Origin: Pacificispira sp040217575
Lineage (GTDB): Bacteria; Pseudomonadota; Alphaproteobacteria; UBA8366; Aestuariispiraceae
Direction of reading: 5' to 3'
Assembly: GCA_040217575.1 (NCBI GenBank)
Contig: JAVJPW010000004.1
Coordinates: 62,001-126,000 of the forward strand
DNA length: 64,000 nucleotides
The translations under genes were made by a program, and so were the position numbers. Positions 1 to 8,276 of this stretch are shown here, piece after piece (position 1 is the first letter of the stretch; every line of letters starts with the position of its first letter). The notes beneath the pieces were generated by a model, which was not told the DNA's origin, searched no databases, and was given only the letters and a program-made list of their open reading frames with translations.

Positions 1-591
1 GACGCATCGGCCCGCGACAGTCTGCGACGGACTTTCCGGTCAATCGTCGAACGTCAGAAGGGCGATATTGCCGGGCGTACATTGATCGACAAGCTTCCCC
101 TTAACTTGATCGAACTCGGCGTGATCGCGCGCCTGTTCCCGGATGCGAAGGTTCTGGTTGCCCTGCGCGACCCGCGCGATTGTGTCCTGAGCGGGTTTAT
201 GCAGCCCTTTCGGCTGAACGATGCCATGGCGTGCTTCCTGGATCTGGACAGGGTTGCCAGCACCTATGCCGCGGTCATGGACCTCTATGCCGCGCAAAAG
301 GATACCTGCGGCCTGCCGATCGAAGAATATCGATACGAGGACCTGATCGACGATTTCGACGGCACCGTGCGGCGGGTCATCGCGTTTCTGGGTCTCAACT
401 GGCATGACGACATTGCGAACTATCGAAACCGCCTGGCCGGGCGCTATATCGCGACACCGTCTTATATCGCGGTGACAAAGGGCCTGAACCGTCAGGCAAT
501 CGGCCGATGGCGTCGTTATGAACACCAGATGACGCCCATCCTGCCCGTCCTGGCGCCCTTTGCAGCCCGCTTTGGGTACGATTCACAGTAA
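1..591 (+). CDS. Sulfotransferase family protein (5' end outside window)
   Basis: The frame is open from the first base, so the start lies upstream of the window; 196 residues are visible. The segment VLVALRDPRDCVLSGF is the 3'-phosphate-binding motif of PAPS-dependent sulfotransferases (an Arg followed by DPRD and Ser), and the C-terminal part (GLNRQAIGRWRRYEHQM) is also typical of the family. The protein would transfer a sulfuryl group from PAPS to an unknown acceptor. In many alphaproteobacteria such domains follow TPR repeats, but the N-terminus is not visible here. A TTG at 82 could be mistaken for a start, but upstream residues are in frame and fit the domain. Substrate unknown; family call is firm. 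Confidence 0.8.
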   Translation, partial: DASARDSLRRTFRSIVERQKGDIAGRTLIDKLPLNLIELGVIARLFPDAKVLVALRDPRDCVLSGFMQPFRLNDAMACFLDLDRVASTYAAVMDLYAAQKDTCGLPIEEYRYEDLIDDFDGTVRRVIAFLGLNWHDDIANYRNRLAGRYIATPSYIAVTKGLNRQAIGRWRRYEHQMTPILPVLAPFAARFGYDSQ

Positions 592-701
592 GTCTGCCAA
601 GATTTGGTGCCGTGCAGCGTTGCAAATCGGCAAATGTGCGTGTAATCCCTCGCCCCAGAAATTATCTCGACCGCACCGGCCGAATGGGAAGGATTCACGC
701 C

Positions 702-1622
702 ATGAAACTCACGCAAAAAGTCAAAAAAATCCTCTCGCATTATGAAAGCGACAACCCCGGCACAAAACGCAATATCGCATCCATTCTGATGCAGGGTAAG
801 TTGGCCGGGACAGGCAAAATGGTGATCCTGCCGGTGGACCAGGGTTTCGAACATGGTCCCGCGCGGTCTTTCGCGCCGAACCCGGCTGCCTATGACCCGC
901 ACTACCACTACAAGCTGGCGATTGACGCTGGTCTGAACGCCTATGCCGCGCCGCTGGGACAGCTGGAACTGGGCGCGGATACGTTCGCCGGCCAGATCCC
1001 GACGATCCTGAAAGTGAACTCGTCCAATTCCTGGGCGACGGAAAAGGACCAGGCCATCACCGCGTCGGTGGATGACGCACTGAAACTGGGCTGTGCGGCA
1101 ATCGGTTTCACGATCTATCCGGCGTCCGAATACGCGAATGAGCTGATCGAAGAAATCCGCGAAATGGCGGAAGAAGCGAAGTCGGTCGGTCTGGCCGTTG
1201 TCATCTGGTCCTATCCGCGTGGCGGGAACCTGTCCAAGGACGGGGAAACGGCAATGGATGTGTGTGCCTATGCCGCGCACCTGGCAGCCCAGCTCGGCGC
1301 GCATATCATCAAGGTAAAGCCGCCGACCGCGCACCTGGAACAGCCGGAAGCAAAAAAGGTCTATGAAGCGCAGGGCATCGACATCTCGACACTGGCGAAA
1401 CGTGTCGAACATGTCATGCAGTCGGCCTTCAACGGAAAGCGCATCGTCGTCTTCTCCGGCGGCGCGGCCAAGGGCCTGGATGGACTATACGAAGAAATCC
1501 GCGGCCTGCGCGACGGCGGAGCCAACGGGTCCATCATCGGGCGAAACACGTTCCAGCGTCCGCGCGAAGAAGCATTGGCCATGTTGGATCAGATCATCCA
1601 GATCTATCAGGGCAAGGCGTAA
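702..1622 (+). CDS. fbaB: Class I fructose-bisphosphate aldolase (FbaB/DhnA type)
   Basis: Encodes 306 residues of a DeoC/LacD-fold class I aldolase that splits fructose 1,6-bisphosphate into DHAP and glyceraldehyde 3-phosphate in cytosolic glycolysis and gluconeogenesis. Recognisable are the N-terminal VILPVDQGFEHGP segment, the Schiff-base strand AHIIKVKPP (Lys204 and Lys206 are the candidates) and the phosphate-binding VFSGGAAKG and NGSIIGRNTFQR loops. A GGGAAGG Shine-Dalgarno at 686-692 points to the ATG at 702; the frame extends upstream to a GTG at 612 but that part is not aldolase-like. The next gene starts 12 bases downstream, so the two are probably co-transcribed. Class I and II aldolases are unrelated, and this is clearly class I. 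Confidence 0.9.
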   Translation: MKLTQKVKKILSHYESDNPGTKRNIASILMQGKLAGTGKMVILPVDQGFEHGPARSFAPNPAAYDPHYHYKLAIDAGLNAYAAPLGQLELGADTFAGQIPTILKVNSSNSWATEKDQAITASVDDALKLGCAAIGFTIYPASEYANELIEEIREMAEEAKSVGLAVVIWSYPRGGNLSKDGETAMDVCAYAAHLAAQLGAHIIKVKPPTAHLEQPEAKKVYEAQGIDISTLAKRVEHVMQSAFNGKRIVVFSGGAAKGLDGLYEEIRGLRDGGANGSIIGRNTFQRPREEALAMLDQIIQIYQGKA

Positions 1623-1634
1623 CGACGCCCCTAC

Positions 1635-2276
1635 ATGACGGACCGTGTCGAACCGCAGCTCTATCTGGTAAGCCCGCCACAACCGGCGGCGGACTTCGCC
1701 GATCAGGTCAAAGCCGCGCTCGACTCCGGTCCTGTGGCAAGCTTTCAGCTTTGGCTGGCGGACGAGGATGAAGGCGAAATCCGTCGCCTTGTCAGCAAAC
1801 TTCGTCCCGCCGTTCAGGATCGCGATACGGCGTTTATTTTGAACGGGCACGTGAAACTTGCCGCCTATCTGGAATGCGACGGCGTGCACCTGGACAAGGC
1901 CACACCGAAAGACATCAAAGCCGCACGCAAAACATTGGGCGGCGATGCCATCATCGGCGTAAGCTGCGGAACCTCGCGCCACGATGCAATGGAAGCGGCG
2001 GAGGCCGGCGCGGACTATGTGTCGTTCGGCCCGGTGTACGATACGGCGACCAAGGGCCTGACCGCAGCCGCGGGTGCGCTAGATGCTCTCACCTGGTGGG
2101 CGGAGATGATGGAAGTCCCCTGCGTTGCGGTGGGCGGTATAACGCCGGAAAACGCGAAACCGGTCCTGCGCACGAAATGCGAATTCATCTGTGCCGTATC
2201 TTCCGTCTGGAACGGATCGCAGGGACCGGCCGAAGCGGTTCGTGCATTTGCTAGTGTTTTGGCCGAACAAGACTGA
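1635..2276 (+). CDS. Divergent thiamine-phosphate synthase family protein
   Basis: 213 residues with the TIM-barrel pattern of ThiE: GVHL in the middle, IIGVSCGTSRHDAMEAAEAG, and YVSFGPVYDTATKG, which corresponds to the canonical GPVFPTxTK phosphate loop, then VAVGGITPENAKPVL. ThiE joins HMP-pyrophosphate and thiazole phosphate into thiamine phosphate. Two conserved features look altered: the N-terminal QLREK strand reads FQLWLAD, and the usual ND of the LINDR motif reads LNGH. The protein may therefore be a paralogue with reduced or different activity rather than the housekeeping ThiE. It follows the aldolase gene by 12 bases and precedes the PAS gene by 5. Confidence 0.75.
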   Translation: MTDRVEPQLYLVSPPQPAADFADQVKAALDSGPVASFQLWLADEDEGEIRRLVSKLRPAVQDRDTAFILNGHVKLAAYLECDGVHLDKATPKDIKAARKTLGGDAIIGVSCGTSRHDAMEAAEAGADYVSFGPVYDTATKGLTAAAGALDALTWWAEMMEVPCVAVGGITPENAKPVLRTKCEFICAVSSVWNGSQGPAEAVRAFASVLAEQD

Positions 2277-2281
2277 ATGGC

Positions 2282-2869
2282 ATGACTGAATACAAAGCCT
2301 ATACACAGGCCGCCGAGGCGATCCGGACGCACCTGCTTTTCCCGGAAACCAGACAGCTTTTGGATGTCTGGCTTACCCTTTGGGAAGCGGGAATGCAGGG
2401 CCTGCCGGACCGCAGGAAGATCGACCCCACGGTGATGCCGCGCCTGCTTCCCAGAATTTTTATTCTGGAACGCACGAATGAAGAAAACCGTCTCAAATAC
2501 CGGCTTGCCGGTGAAGAGATAAATCGCCGATACGATTATGGTCTGATCGGAAAGCATCTGGACGAAATCACCCCTGCCGATGCCCTGCCCCGGATCGAAT
2601 CCTATTTCAGAGCGACTTTTGAACTGCCGGCGATCATTCTGTTGTCTGGAATCCTTTTTTCCGAACGCGATAAACCCGGCTATGGCGAAAGGCTTTTGCT
2701 TCCGATTTGCGATCCGTCGTCGGATCGTCCCGGAATTCTGGGCATGACCTATCAGAAGCAGCTTTTCCCGGATGCGGATGCGGCACGGGCCAGTTCAAAC
2801 CGCACCCTGTACACGGCGGACCTGGCCACCGGCGAATTGGAACAGGCCGACGCGACCGTCCCGAAATAG
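2282..2869 (+). CDS. PAS_5-type PAS domain protein
   Basis: 195-residue protein without membrane segments. The stretch from about residue 30 to 150 fits the PAS_5 family common in Rhodospirillales: a MPRLLPRIFILE segment, then YRLAGEEINRRYDYGLIGKHLDE, and a later LLLPI strand before a GILGMTYQ turn. These proteins consist of one PAS fold with no output domain; their role is not established, though they may sense a small ligand or partner. It starts 5 bases after the ThiE-like gene and its stop lies 3 bases from the stop of the convergent sthA gene. The family call rests on remembered sequence pattern. Confidence 0.7.
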   Translation: MTEYKAYTQAAEAIRTHLLFPETRQLLDVWLTLWEAGMQGLPDRRKIDPTVMPRLLPRIFILERTNEENRLKYRLAGEEINRRYDYGLIGKHLDEITPADALPRIESYFRATFELPAIILLSGILFSERDKPGYGERLLLPICDPSSDRPGILGMTYQKQLFPDADAARASSNRTLYTADLATGELEQADATVPK

Positions 2870-2872
2870 GGG

Positions 2873-4279
2873 TTAACCCTCTGTCGGGCGTTCGGGCATC
2901 CGGTTCCATGCATCCAGCGCCGCAATCTTGTATGCTTCCGCCAGCGTCGGATAATTGAACGTATTTTCCACGAAATATTCCAGCGTGCCGCGCAGGTTCA
3001 GAACCGCCTGACCAATATGCACCAGTTCCGTCGCGCCCTCCCCCACGATATGGACGCCAAGCAGCCTGTGGGTCTTGATCGAAAAGATCATCTTCATCAT
3101 CCCGGCATCCAGGCCCATAATGTGACCGCGTGACGTTTCCCGGAACCGTGCAACACCGCATTCATATGGAATTCCGCGTTCGGCCACTTCTTCTTCCGTC
3201 ATACCGACCGTCGATATCTCAGGCACGGAATAGATACCGTAGGGGAAATAGTCCGGTGGGTCCTGCGCTTTGCGGCCCAGTGCATGACACGCCGCAATCC
3301 GCCCCTGTTCCATCGACGTCGATGCCAGACTGGGAAAGCCGATGACATCGCCAGCGGCATAGATGTGGGCGACTTCGGTCTGGAACGTATTCGGATCCAC
3401 GACCAGACGCTTGCGTTTGTCCGCTGATAGCCCCGCAGCCTCCAGGTTCAAGGTATCGGTTGCCCCTTCGCGTCCGGCAGCAAACAGCAACATGTCGGAC
3501 TTTGCGATCCGCCCGCCCGTCATCGTCGCGACCACGCCGTTCTGGCCCACATCGATTTTTTCGATCGGAAAGCCCAGACGCAGGACCAGGCCGCGGTCGC
3601 GAAGCTGGTGGGTGAAATCTTCGATCAGTTCGCGATCGACAAAATCCAACATGGCGTCGCGCCCTTCGATCAGGGTCACGGGGACGTCCAGTGCGGAAAA
3701 GATGGTTGCGTATTCCACCCCGATAACGCCGGCGCCGATGACGGTCAGACTGCGCGGAACACGATCGATTTCCAGAATTTCGTCGCTGTCCAGGACATTG
3801 ACGCCGTCGAAGGGAATATTCGATGGACGGTATGGTTTGGTCCCGACGGCCAGAAGATACGAGTCGGCTTCGATCCTGTGCGTCTCGCCGTCTTCGCCCA
3901 CAACCTCGATCGTGTGGGGATCGACGAAGCTGGCCGTTCCTTCCAGGGTGTCGACCTTGTTGCGCGCAAACTGGTGTTCCAGCACTTCGACTTCATGGTC
4001 CAGCGTTTTCAGCAGACGATGCCGCAGGTCAGCGGCGGAGATTTCGTCCTTTACCCGGTAGGCGCGGCCATAGAAACCGCGTTCGCGCCATCCGGAAAGG
4101 TTCAGCACGGTTTCCCGTAATGTCTTTGACGGGATGGTGCCCGTATGGACGGAAACGCCACCGACACGTCGGCCCTTTTCCACCACCAGCGCGTTGCAGC
4201 CGAACTTCGCCGCCTGAATTGCAGCGCGCCGTCCGGCAGGTCCGCTGCCAATGACGATCAGATCATACCGTTTTTTCAT
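2873..4279 (-). CDS. sthA: Soluble NAD(P)+ transhydrogenase (Si-specific)
   Basis: 468-residue flavoprotein of the pyridine nucleotide-disulfide oxidoreductase family. It has an N-terminal FAD site (VIGSGPAGRRAA), a second nucleotide-binding GAGVIGVEYATIF at about residue 182, the FAD-binding YAAGDVIGFPSLAS and a C-terminal dimerisation domain. The region that holds the redox disulfide in lipoamide dehydrogenase reads VGGVSVHTGTIPSKTLRE with no cysteine, which separates SthA from the disulfide reductases. The enzyme transfers hydride between NADPH and NAD+ to balance the two pools. The ATG at 4279 is preferred because a GGGGGA ribosome site lies just upstream; an in-frame ATG at 4294 would place that site inside the gene. 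A perfect inverted repeat lies 17 bases before the start. Confidence 0.9.
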   Translation of the reverse strand: MKKRYDLIVIGSGPAGRRAAIQAAKFGCNALVVEKGRRVGGVSVHTGTIPSKTLRETVLNLSGWRERGFYGRAYRVKDEISAADLRHRLLKTLDHEVEVLEHQFARNKVDTLEGTASFVDPHTIEVVGEDGETHRIEADSYLLAVGTKPYRPSNIPFDGVNVLDSDEILEIDRVPRSLTVIGAGVIGVEYATIFSALDVPVTLIEGRDAMLDFVDRELIEDFTHQLRDRGLVLRLGFPIEKIDVGQNGVVATMTGGRIAKSDMLLFAAGREGATDTLNLEAAGLSADKRKRLVVDPNTFQTEVAHIYAAGDVIGFPSLASTSMEQGRIAACHALGRKAQDPPDYFPYGIYSVPEISTVGMTEEEVAERGIPYECGVARFRETSRGHIMGLDAGMMKMIFSIKTHRLLGVHIVGEGATELVHIGQAVLNLRGTLEYFVENTFNYPTLAEAYKIAALDAWNRMPERPTEG

Positions 4280-4295
4280 CGATCCCCCGCACATG

Positions 4296-4311
4296 TTGCA
4301 CCGCAGTGCAA
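4296..4311. promoter_or_regulatory. Perfect inverted repeat upstream of sthA
   Basis: TTGCAC and GTGCAA face each other across a four-base spacer (CGCA), giving a perfect 6+6 dyad. Its near edge is 17 bases upstream of the chosen sthA start, inside the likely leader or promoter. The symmetry fits a homodimeric repressor operator; a short RNA hairpin is the other reading. No regulator is assigned. Confidence 0.4.
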
Positions 4312-4411
4312 ACCGGACCTAACACATCGGCCCTGATTAGGGAATTTCGTTGATTCGGACCAGGACCGCGAACCGAATGACCGCGTTCTGCCTCATTCCC
4401 CGGGGACCCCC

Positions 4412-5467
4412 CTATTCCACGGGCGCCCACAGGACGTCATTTATCCTCTCCGCACCTGTCAACAGCATGACCAGACGGTCGAAGCCCATCGCCATGCCGG
4501 CGGCCTGTGGCATTTGGGACAGGGCATCCAGAAAAGATTCATCCACCGGATAGGCGACGCCATACAGTTTCCGTTTCAGGGCCATATCCCAATCGAACCT
4601 CGCGCGCTGTTCTTCGGCGTCTGTCAACTCACTGAACCCGTTCGCGAGTTCAACGCCACAGACATACAGTTCCACCCGTTCCGCCCAAAGGTCCGATCCG
4701 GGTTTCCGTCTGGCAAGCGCAGCCATGGAAATCGGGTAGTCGTACAGCAGACATGCGCGCCCCATCCCCAGATTTGGTTCGATCCTGGCATCCATGATGC
4801 GGAAAAACAGATCTTCGAACAGGTCCCGGCGGTCGGTCCGGATACCCAGCCCCTTTGCCGCGGCGACCAGCGGCTCCGTCGGCGGGTCTTCCGGGTCTTC
4901 GGACAGGATCGCTGTCAGGTCGATATCACAGAACTGTCCGAACGCATCTGCGACGCTTAACCGTTCCGGTTCGGCAAACGGATCGCACGTGGATTCGCCG
5001 CGGGTCAGCGCCGTCGCGGACGCCGCCTTGGCTGTGACCGAAAGAATTGCAGCGCTATCTTCCATCAATGCGTCATAGGTTCGGTCTGCGCGGTACCATT
5101 CCAGCATGGAAAATTCCGGACTGTGCAGGGCGGACCCTTCGGCGTTCCGGAAAACAGGGCAAATCTGCCAGATCCGTTCCAGCCCGCCTGCCAGCAACTT
5201 CTTCATGGCGAATTCCGGGCTGGTATGCAGATAGCGCGGTGTTCCCGTCTCTCCGGTCACGCCAAAACCGCCGGGCGGCAACAAGCGCGTCGCGAAAGCG
5301 GCCAAATGCGGTTCCATTCCAGGGGATTGTTGAAGTGCCGGTGTTTCAACCTCCAGAAAATCCTGACTGACGAACCATTCCCGAAGCGTTCGGCGCGTGG
5401 TTGCGCGTACTTCCAGGTTGCCGCGACGACGGCCGATCTGCTCCGGCCTCCACCAATCATGAGACAT
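4412..5467 (-). CDS. epmA: EF-P lysine aminoacylase (LysRS paralogue)
   Basis: 351 residues matching the catalytic core of class II lysyl-tRNA synthetase without the N-terminal anticodon-binding domain, as in EpmA (GenX/PoxA). Motif 2 is visible as WQICPVFRNAEGSALHSPEFSM and motif 3 as the C-terminal GMAMGFDRLVML. The enzyme attaches (R)-beta-lysine to the conserved lysine of elongation factor P, which helps ribosomes pass polyproline stretches. The efp gene lies immediately opposite (divergent, 136 bases between starts), which supports the call. The ATG at 5467 has AGGGA upstream; a GTG six codons earlier (5485) is possible. The partner EpmB (lysine 2,3-aminomutase) is not in the window. Confidence 0.9.
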   Translation of the reverse strand: MSHDWWRPEQIGRRRGNLEVRATTRRTLREWFVSQDFLEVETPALQQSPGMEPHLAAFATRLLPPGGFGVTGETGTPRYLHTSPEFAMKKLLAGGLERIWQICPVFRNAEGSALHSPEFSMLEWYRADRTYDALMEDSAAILSVTAKAASATALTRGESTCDPFAEPERLSVADAFGQFCDIDLTAILSEDPEDPPTEPLVAAAKGLGIRTDRRDLFEDLFFRIMDARIEPNLGMGRACLLYDYPISMAALARRKPGSDLWAERVELYVCGVELANGFSELTDAEEQRARFDWDMALKRKLYGVAYPVDESFLDALSQMPQAAGMAMGFDRLVMLLTGAERINDVLWAPVE

Positions 5468-5603
5468 TACCGAAATTCCCTTCACAATTGCCGCATTCTG
5501 CGCGGTTGCCGTCCGCCGGTCCCGGTGATAGACAACCCGCGCTCAACGGGGCCAGCCAATCGTGCCGGCGCGGCACGCGCCTTCGACAGAGGACATATAG
5601 TCA

Positions 5604-6170
5604 ATGAAAGTCAACGCGATCAATCTTCGGCCGGGAAACGCCTTCCTTCAGGACGGGAAACTTCTGGTCGTCACAAAGAACGAGATCAACCAGCCCGGCA
5701 AGGGTGCATCGGTGGCGCAGATCGAAGCGCGCGACGCCCGCACGGGAACAAAAGTCAGCCTTCGGTTCCGGACACAGGAATCCGTTGAAAGCGCGGACCT
5801 TTTCGAAACGGACTACACCTTCCTTTATGATGACGGGGAGGCGCTGCACTTCATGGACGCCGGAACCTACGAACAGATCGAGGTGCCACACGCCGTTCTG
5901 GGGGACCAGGTCGCCTTCCTTCAGGAAAACATGGAAGTCCAGATCAAGACCTACGAAGGGTCGCCGATTTCCGCCAGCCTGCCGCAGAAAGTCACTCTGG
6001 AAGTGGTTGAAGCGGACCCGGTCGTAAAGGGCCAGACCCAATCGTCGTCCTACAAACCGGCAAAACTTTCGAACGGCGTCAGCACACTGGTGCCACCGCA
6101 TATCGAGGCAGGGACCCGGATTGTCGTGAACACGGCCGACGCGTCCTACGTCGAACGCGCCAAAGACTGA
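5604..6170 (+). CDS. efp: Elongation factor P
   Basis: 188 residues with the three beta-barrel domains of EF-P. Domain I has the modification loop QPGKGAS, with Lys33 as the residue expected to receive beta-lysine from EpmA. The C-terminal domain ends with the EF-P signature (VPPHIEAGTRIVVNTADASYVERAKD region). It acts at the ribosomal E site to promote peptide bond formation at consecutive prolines. An AGAGGA site precedes the ATG at 5604. The divergent epmA gene encodes its modifier and suhB follows 15 bases downstream. The long Pro/Ala repeat of the OmpA-like protein nearby is a plausible EF-P-dependent client (inference). Confidence 0.96.
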   Translation: MKVNAINLRPGNAFLQDGKLLVVTKNEINQPGKGASVAQIEARDARTGTKVSLRFRTQESVESADLFETDYTFLYDDGEALHFMDAGTYEQIEVPHAVLGDQVAFLQENMEVQIKTYEGSPISASLPQKVTLEVVEADPVVKGQTQSSSYKPAKLSNGVSTLVPPHIEAGTRIVVNTADASYVERAKD

Positions 6171-6185
6171 TCCGGTAACACGCCG

Positions 6186-6998
6186 ATGTTGGTCCGTTCC
6201 GCCGTCCTGAACGTCATGACGAAAGCCGCCCAAAAGGCGGGCCGTGCCCTGGTGCGCGACTTTGGTGAAGTGGAACAGCTTCAGGTCTCACGCAAGGGAC
6301 CCGGTGATTTCGTGTCCGCCGCCGACCGTAAGGCGGAAAAGATCATCATCGATGAGCTGACCCGCGCGCGTCCGGAAGCGGGCATTCTGGCCGAAGAAAG
6401 CGGTGGACGCATCGGGGACGACCCGTCCAGACGGTTCATCATCGACCCGTTGGACGGGACAACCAACTTCCTGCACGGCATGCCGCATTGGGCTGTTTCC
6501 ATCGGCTATGAAGAAGCGGGCGATGTGGTTGCAGGCGTCGTCTACGACCCGATCAAGGATGAACTGTTCTGGGCCGAACGCGGCAAGGGCGCGTATATGA
6601 ATGACCGGCGCATTCGTGTTTCGGCCCGCCGCGCGCTCTCCGACTCTGTCATCGCGACCGGCATTCCCCATATCGGGCGAGAAGAAGCCGGTCACCGTCA
6701 GTTCCTGGGCCGGCTGGAAGCCGCCATGGCACAGACCGCGGGCGTGCGCCGATGGGGCACGGCATCGCTGGATATCTGCTATGTCGCTGCCGGACGCTAC
6801 GACGGATTCTGGGAACGCGGACTCAGCCCGTGGGACGTTGCAGGCGGTGTTATCGTCCTGAAAGAAGCGGGTGGAATGCTGTCCGATGCGTCCGGTCGGG
6901 CCTACAAGCTGGACAGCCTTGATATCGTCGCGGCAAACGATTCGCTGCATGGCGCTTTTCTGAAGATGCTGAAAGAAGCAGACCGCAAGACCGCTTAA
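6186..6998 (+). CDS. suhB: Inositol monophosphatase family protein
   Basis: 270 residues of the lithium-sensitive phosphatase fold. The metal-binding motifs are intact: EESGG near residue 75, DPLDGTTNFLHGMPHWAVSIG near residue 90, and WDVAGGVIVLKEAGG near residue 220. It hydrolyses myo-inositol 1-phosphate or related sugar phosphates; in enterobacteria SuhB also acts in ribosomal RNA transcription antitermination, which is not shown here. It lies 15 bases after efp and is probably co-transcribed with it. Confidence 0.9.
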   Translation: MLVRSAVLNVMTKAAQKAGRALVRDFGEVEQLQVSRKGPGDFVSAADRKAEKIIIDELTRARPEAGILAEESGGRIGDDPSRRFIIDPLDGTTNFLHGMPHWAVSIGYEEAGDVVAGVVYDPIKDELFWAERGKGAYMNDRRIRVSARRALSDSVIATGIPHIGREEAGHRQFLGRLEAAMAQTAGVRRWGTASLDICYVAAGRYDGFWERGLSPWDVAGGVIVLKEAGGMLSDASGRAYKLDSLDIVAANDSLHGAFLKMLKEADRKTA

Positions 6999-7014
6999 GG
7001 CGTAACTTACTGAA

Positions 7015-7032
7015 AACAGAATATTTTCTGTT
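7015..7032. other. A/T-rich inverted repeat downstream of suhB
   Basis: AACAGA and TCTGTT pair across ATATTT, 17 bases after the suhB stop, followed by a short T-containing stretch. It could be a weak transcription terminator for efp-suhB or an operator for the following OmpA-like gene. The stem is A/T-rich, so terminator strength is doubtful. Confidence 0.3.
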
Positions 7033-7134
7033 ACTTTAACCGTCCGCGCCGCCTGTTGGTTGTCCCCTGACCCTTGCACGCTGTACTCTGTTCCCCAAGT
7101 ACAGGTCACCGAACGGCAACCGAAGAGCGCTAAC

Positions 7135-8220
7135 ATGCAATCGAAATCTGCGTCGTTTCTGAAATTCGCGGCCACACCGCGTCGGCTCATGAGCGTCGGT
7201 GTCGTGGGAATGGTTGCCTTTGGCGCTGCGACTGCCCAGGCACAGCAATCCTATTTCCGGGGTGAGGCGGAACCCGGCGCGTCCGTCATCGTAAACCTGT
7301 CCGTGATCGACCGACTTCGGGAAGGCGGTGGCACCCCAACGCAGTTGCCGAGCCTTCCGTCACCCGCGCCTGCCCCCGCCCCGGCCCCGTCAGCCAGTCA
7401 GGGCGTGCCCGTCCCAATGCCGTCTTCGACGCAGGCTGCCAGCGGCGGATTGGCCCAACCGCCAAGCGCAATGCCGCAATCGTCCCTGAATGTGCCCGGT
7501 GCATCCGATACTCAGGCGGCGGCACCGCCGCCGCAGCCGTCCGTTGCGCCGGCCCCCGCACCGGCCCCAGCGCCCGCACCGGCCCCGGCCCCGGCCCCGG
7601 CACCAGCACCACCCGCCGCGGCAGAGCCGGAACCCGATCCACCGGCAACCGAAACGGCGTCCGCCCTGCCGGAACCTGTAGCCGTGCCGTCCAGCGATGA
7701 ACCGGAACCGATGGCGGAACCGGAAACCGATGAGGCCGCAGCCTCGGAATCAATGACGGCCGCAGCAGAACCGACCCCTGAACCTGCCCCGGAACCCACA
7801 CCGCAAGCTCAGCCCGAAGCCCCAGCAACCGGGTCGGCCGAAGGAACACCGTCCACATCGGTTGATGTCGCAGCCCTGACACCGGCCGGCGTTTTTGAAA
7901 ACAGCGACGGCCTGACCATTGTGTTCCACAGCACGTCCCAGGACCTGCCGGAATCGGCGGAACCGGCGCTGGATGCTTTGGCGCAGGAACTGGCCGACGA
8001 CCCGTCCAAGTCGCTTCGCCTTTTGGGCTATTCCGAAGCGGTCGAAGGCACGCCCAGCCGCCCGCGCCGCATGTCCCTGTTCCGTGCCCTTGCGGTCCGT
8101 ACCCATCTGATCGGCGCGGGTATCGACAGCCGGCGCATGACGGTGCAGGCTCTCGGCGCACGCGATGAAGGCAATGGTCGGCCGGCAAACCGGGTCGACG
8201 TCATTGTGTCTCAGAACTGA
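7135..8220 (+). CDS. Exported Pro/Ala-rich protein with C-terminal OmpA-like domain
   Basis: 361 residues. A signal peptide runs from residue 1 to a predicted cleavage after TAQA near residue 38. The middle, about residues 60-240, is low-complexity and rich in Pro, Ala and Glu, including an uninterrupted Ala-Pro run. The last 110 residues resemble the OmpA/MotB peptidoglycan-associated fold (GLTIVFHS, a RMSLFRALAVRTHLIGAGI helix, ARDEGNGRPANRVDVIV). It probably spans the periplasm with the C-terminus near peptidoglycan. The usual GHTD motif reads LLGYSEA, so peptidoglycan binding may be altered. The ATG at 7135 starts the signal peptide; an upstream in-frame extension to 7060 is unlikely. It lies upstream of the MotA/MotB-like pair. 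Confidence 0.75.
   Translation: MQSKSASFLKFAATPRRLMSVGVVGMVAFGAATAQAQQSYFRGEAEPGASVIVNLSVIDRLREGGGTPTQLPSLPSPAPAPAPAPSASQGVPVPMPSSTQAASGGLAQPPSAMPQSSLNVPGASDTQAAAPPPQPSVAPAPAPAPAPAPAPAPAPAPAPPAAAEPEPDPPATETASALPEPVAVPSSDEPEPMAEPETDEAAASESMTAAAEPTPEPAPEPTPQAQPEAPATGSAEGTPSTSVDVAALTPAGVFENSDGLTIVFHSTSQDLPESAEPALDALAQELADDPSKSLRLLGYSEAVEGTPSRPRRMSLFRALAVRTHLIGAGIDSRRMTVQALGARDEGNGRPANRVDVIVSQN
7546..7611 (+). repeat. Ala-Pro dipeptide tandem repeat within the OmpA-like gene
   Basis: About eleven consecutive GCN-CCN codon pairs encode an unbroken Ala-Pro run. Such repeats form stiff extended periplasmic linkers, as in TonB, and they can vary in length by slippage. Confidence 0.85.
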
Positions 8221-8276
8221 CATCAAAGTTTGCGTTCATTGCGGTAATCTCCGCACCGCTTGAGGGGCCCTAGTTC

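Noticed and set aside
592..701. Upstream extension of the class I aldolase to GTG 612
   Set aside because: The extra 30 residues are Arg/Pro-rich and not aldolase-like; the ATG at 702 has a strong Shine-Dalgarno site.
1623..1640. TPP riboswitch before the ThiE-like gene
   Set aside because: Only 12 bases separate it from the aldolase gene, too few for a riboswitch.
7546..7611. CRISPR-like or microsatellite array
   Set aside because: The repeat is a coding Ala-Pro run in frame with the OmpA-like gene, with no spacers.
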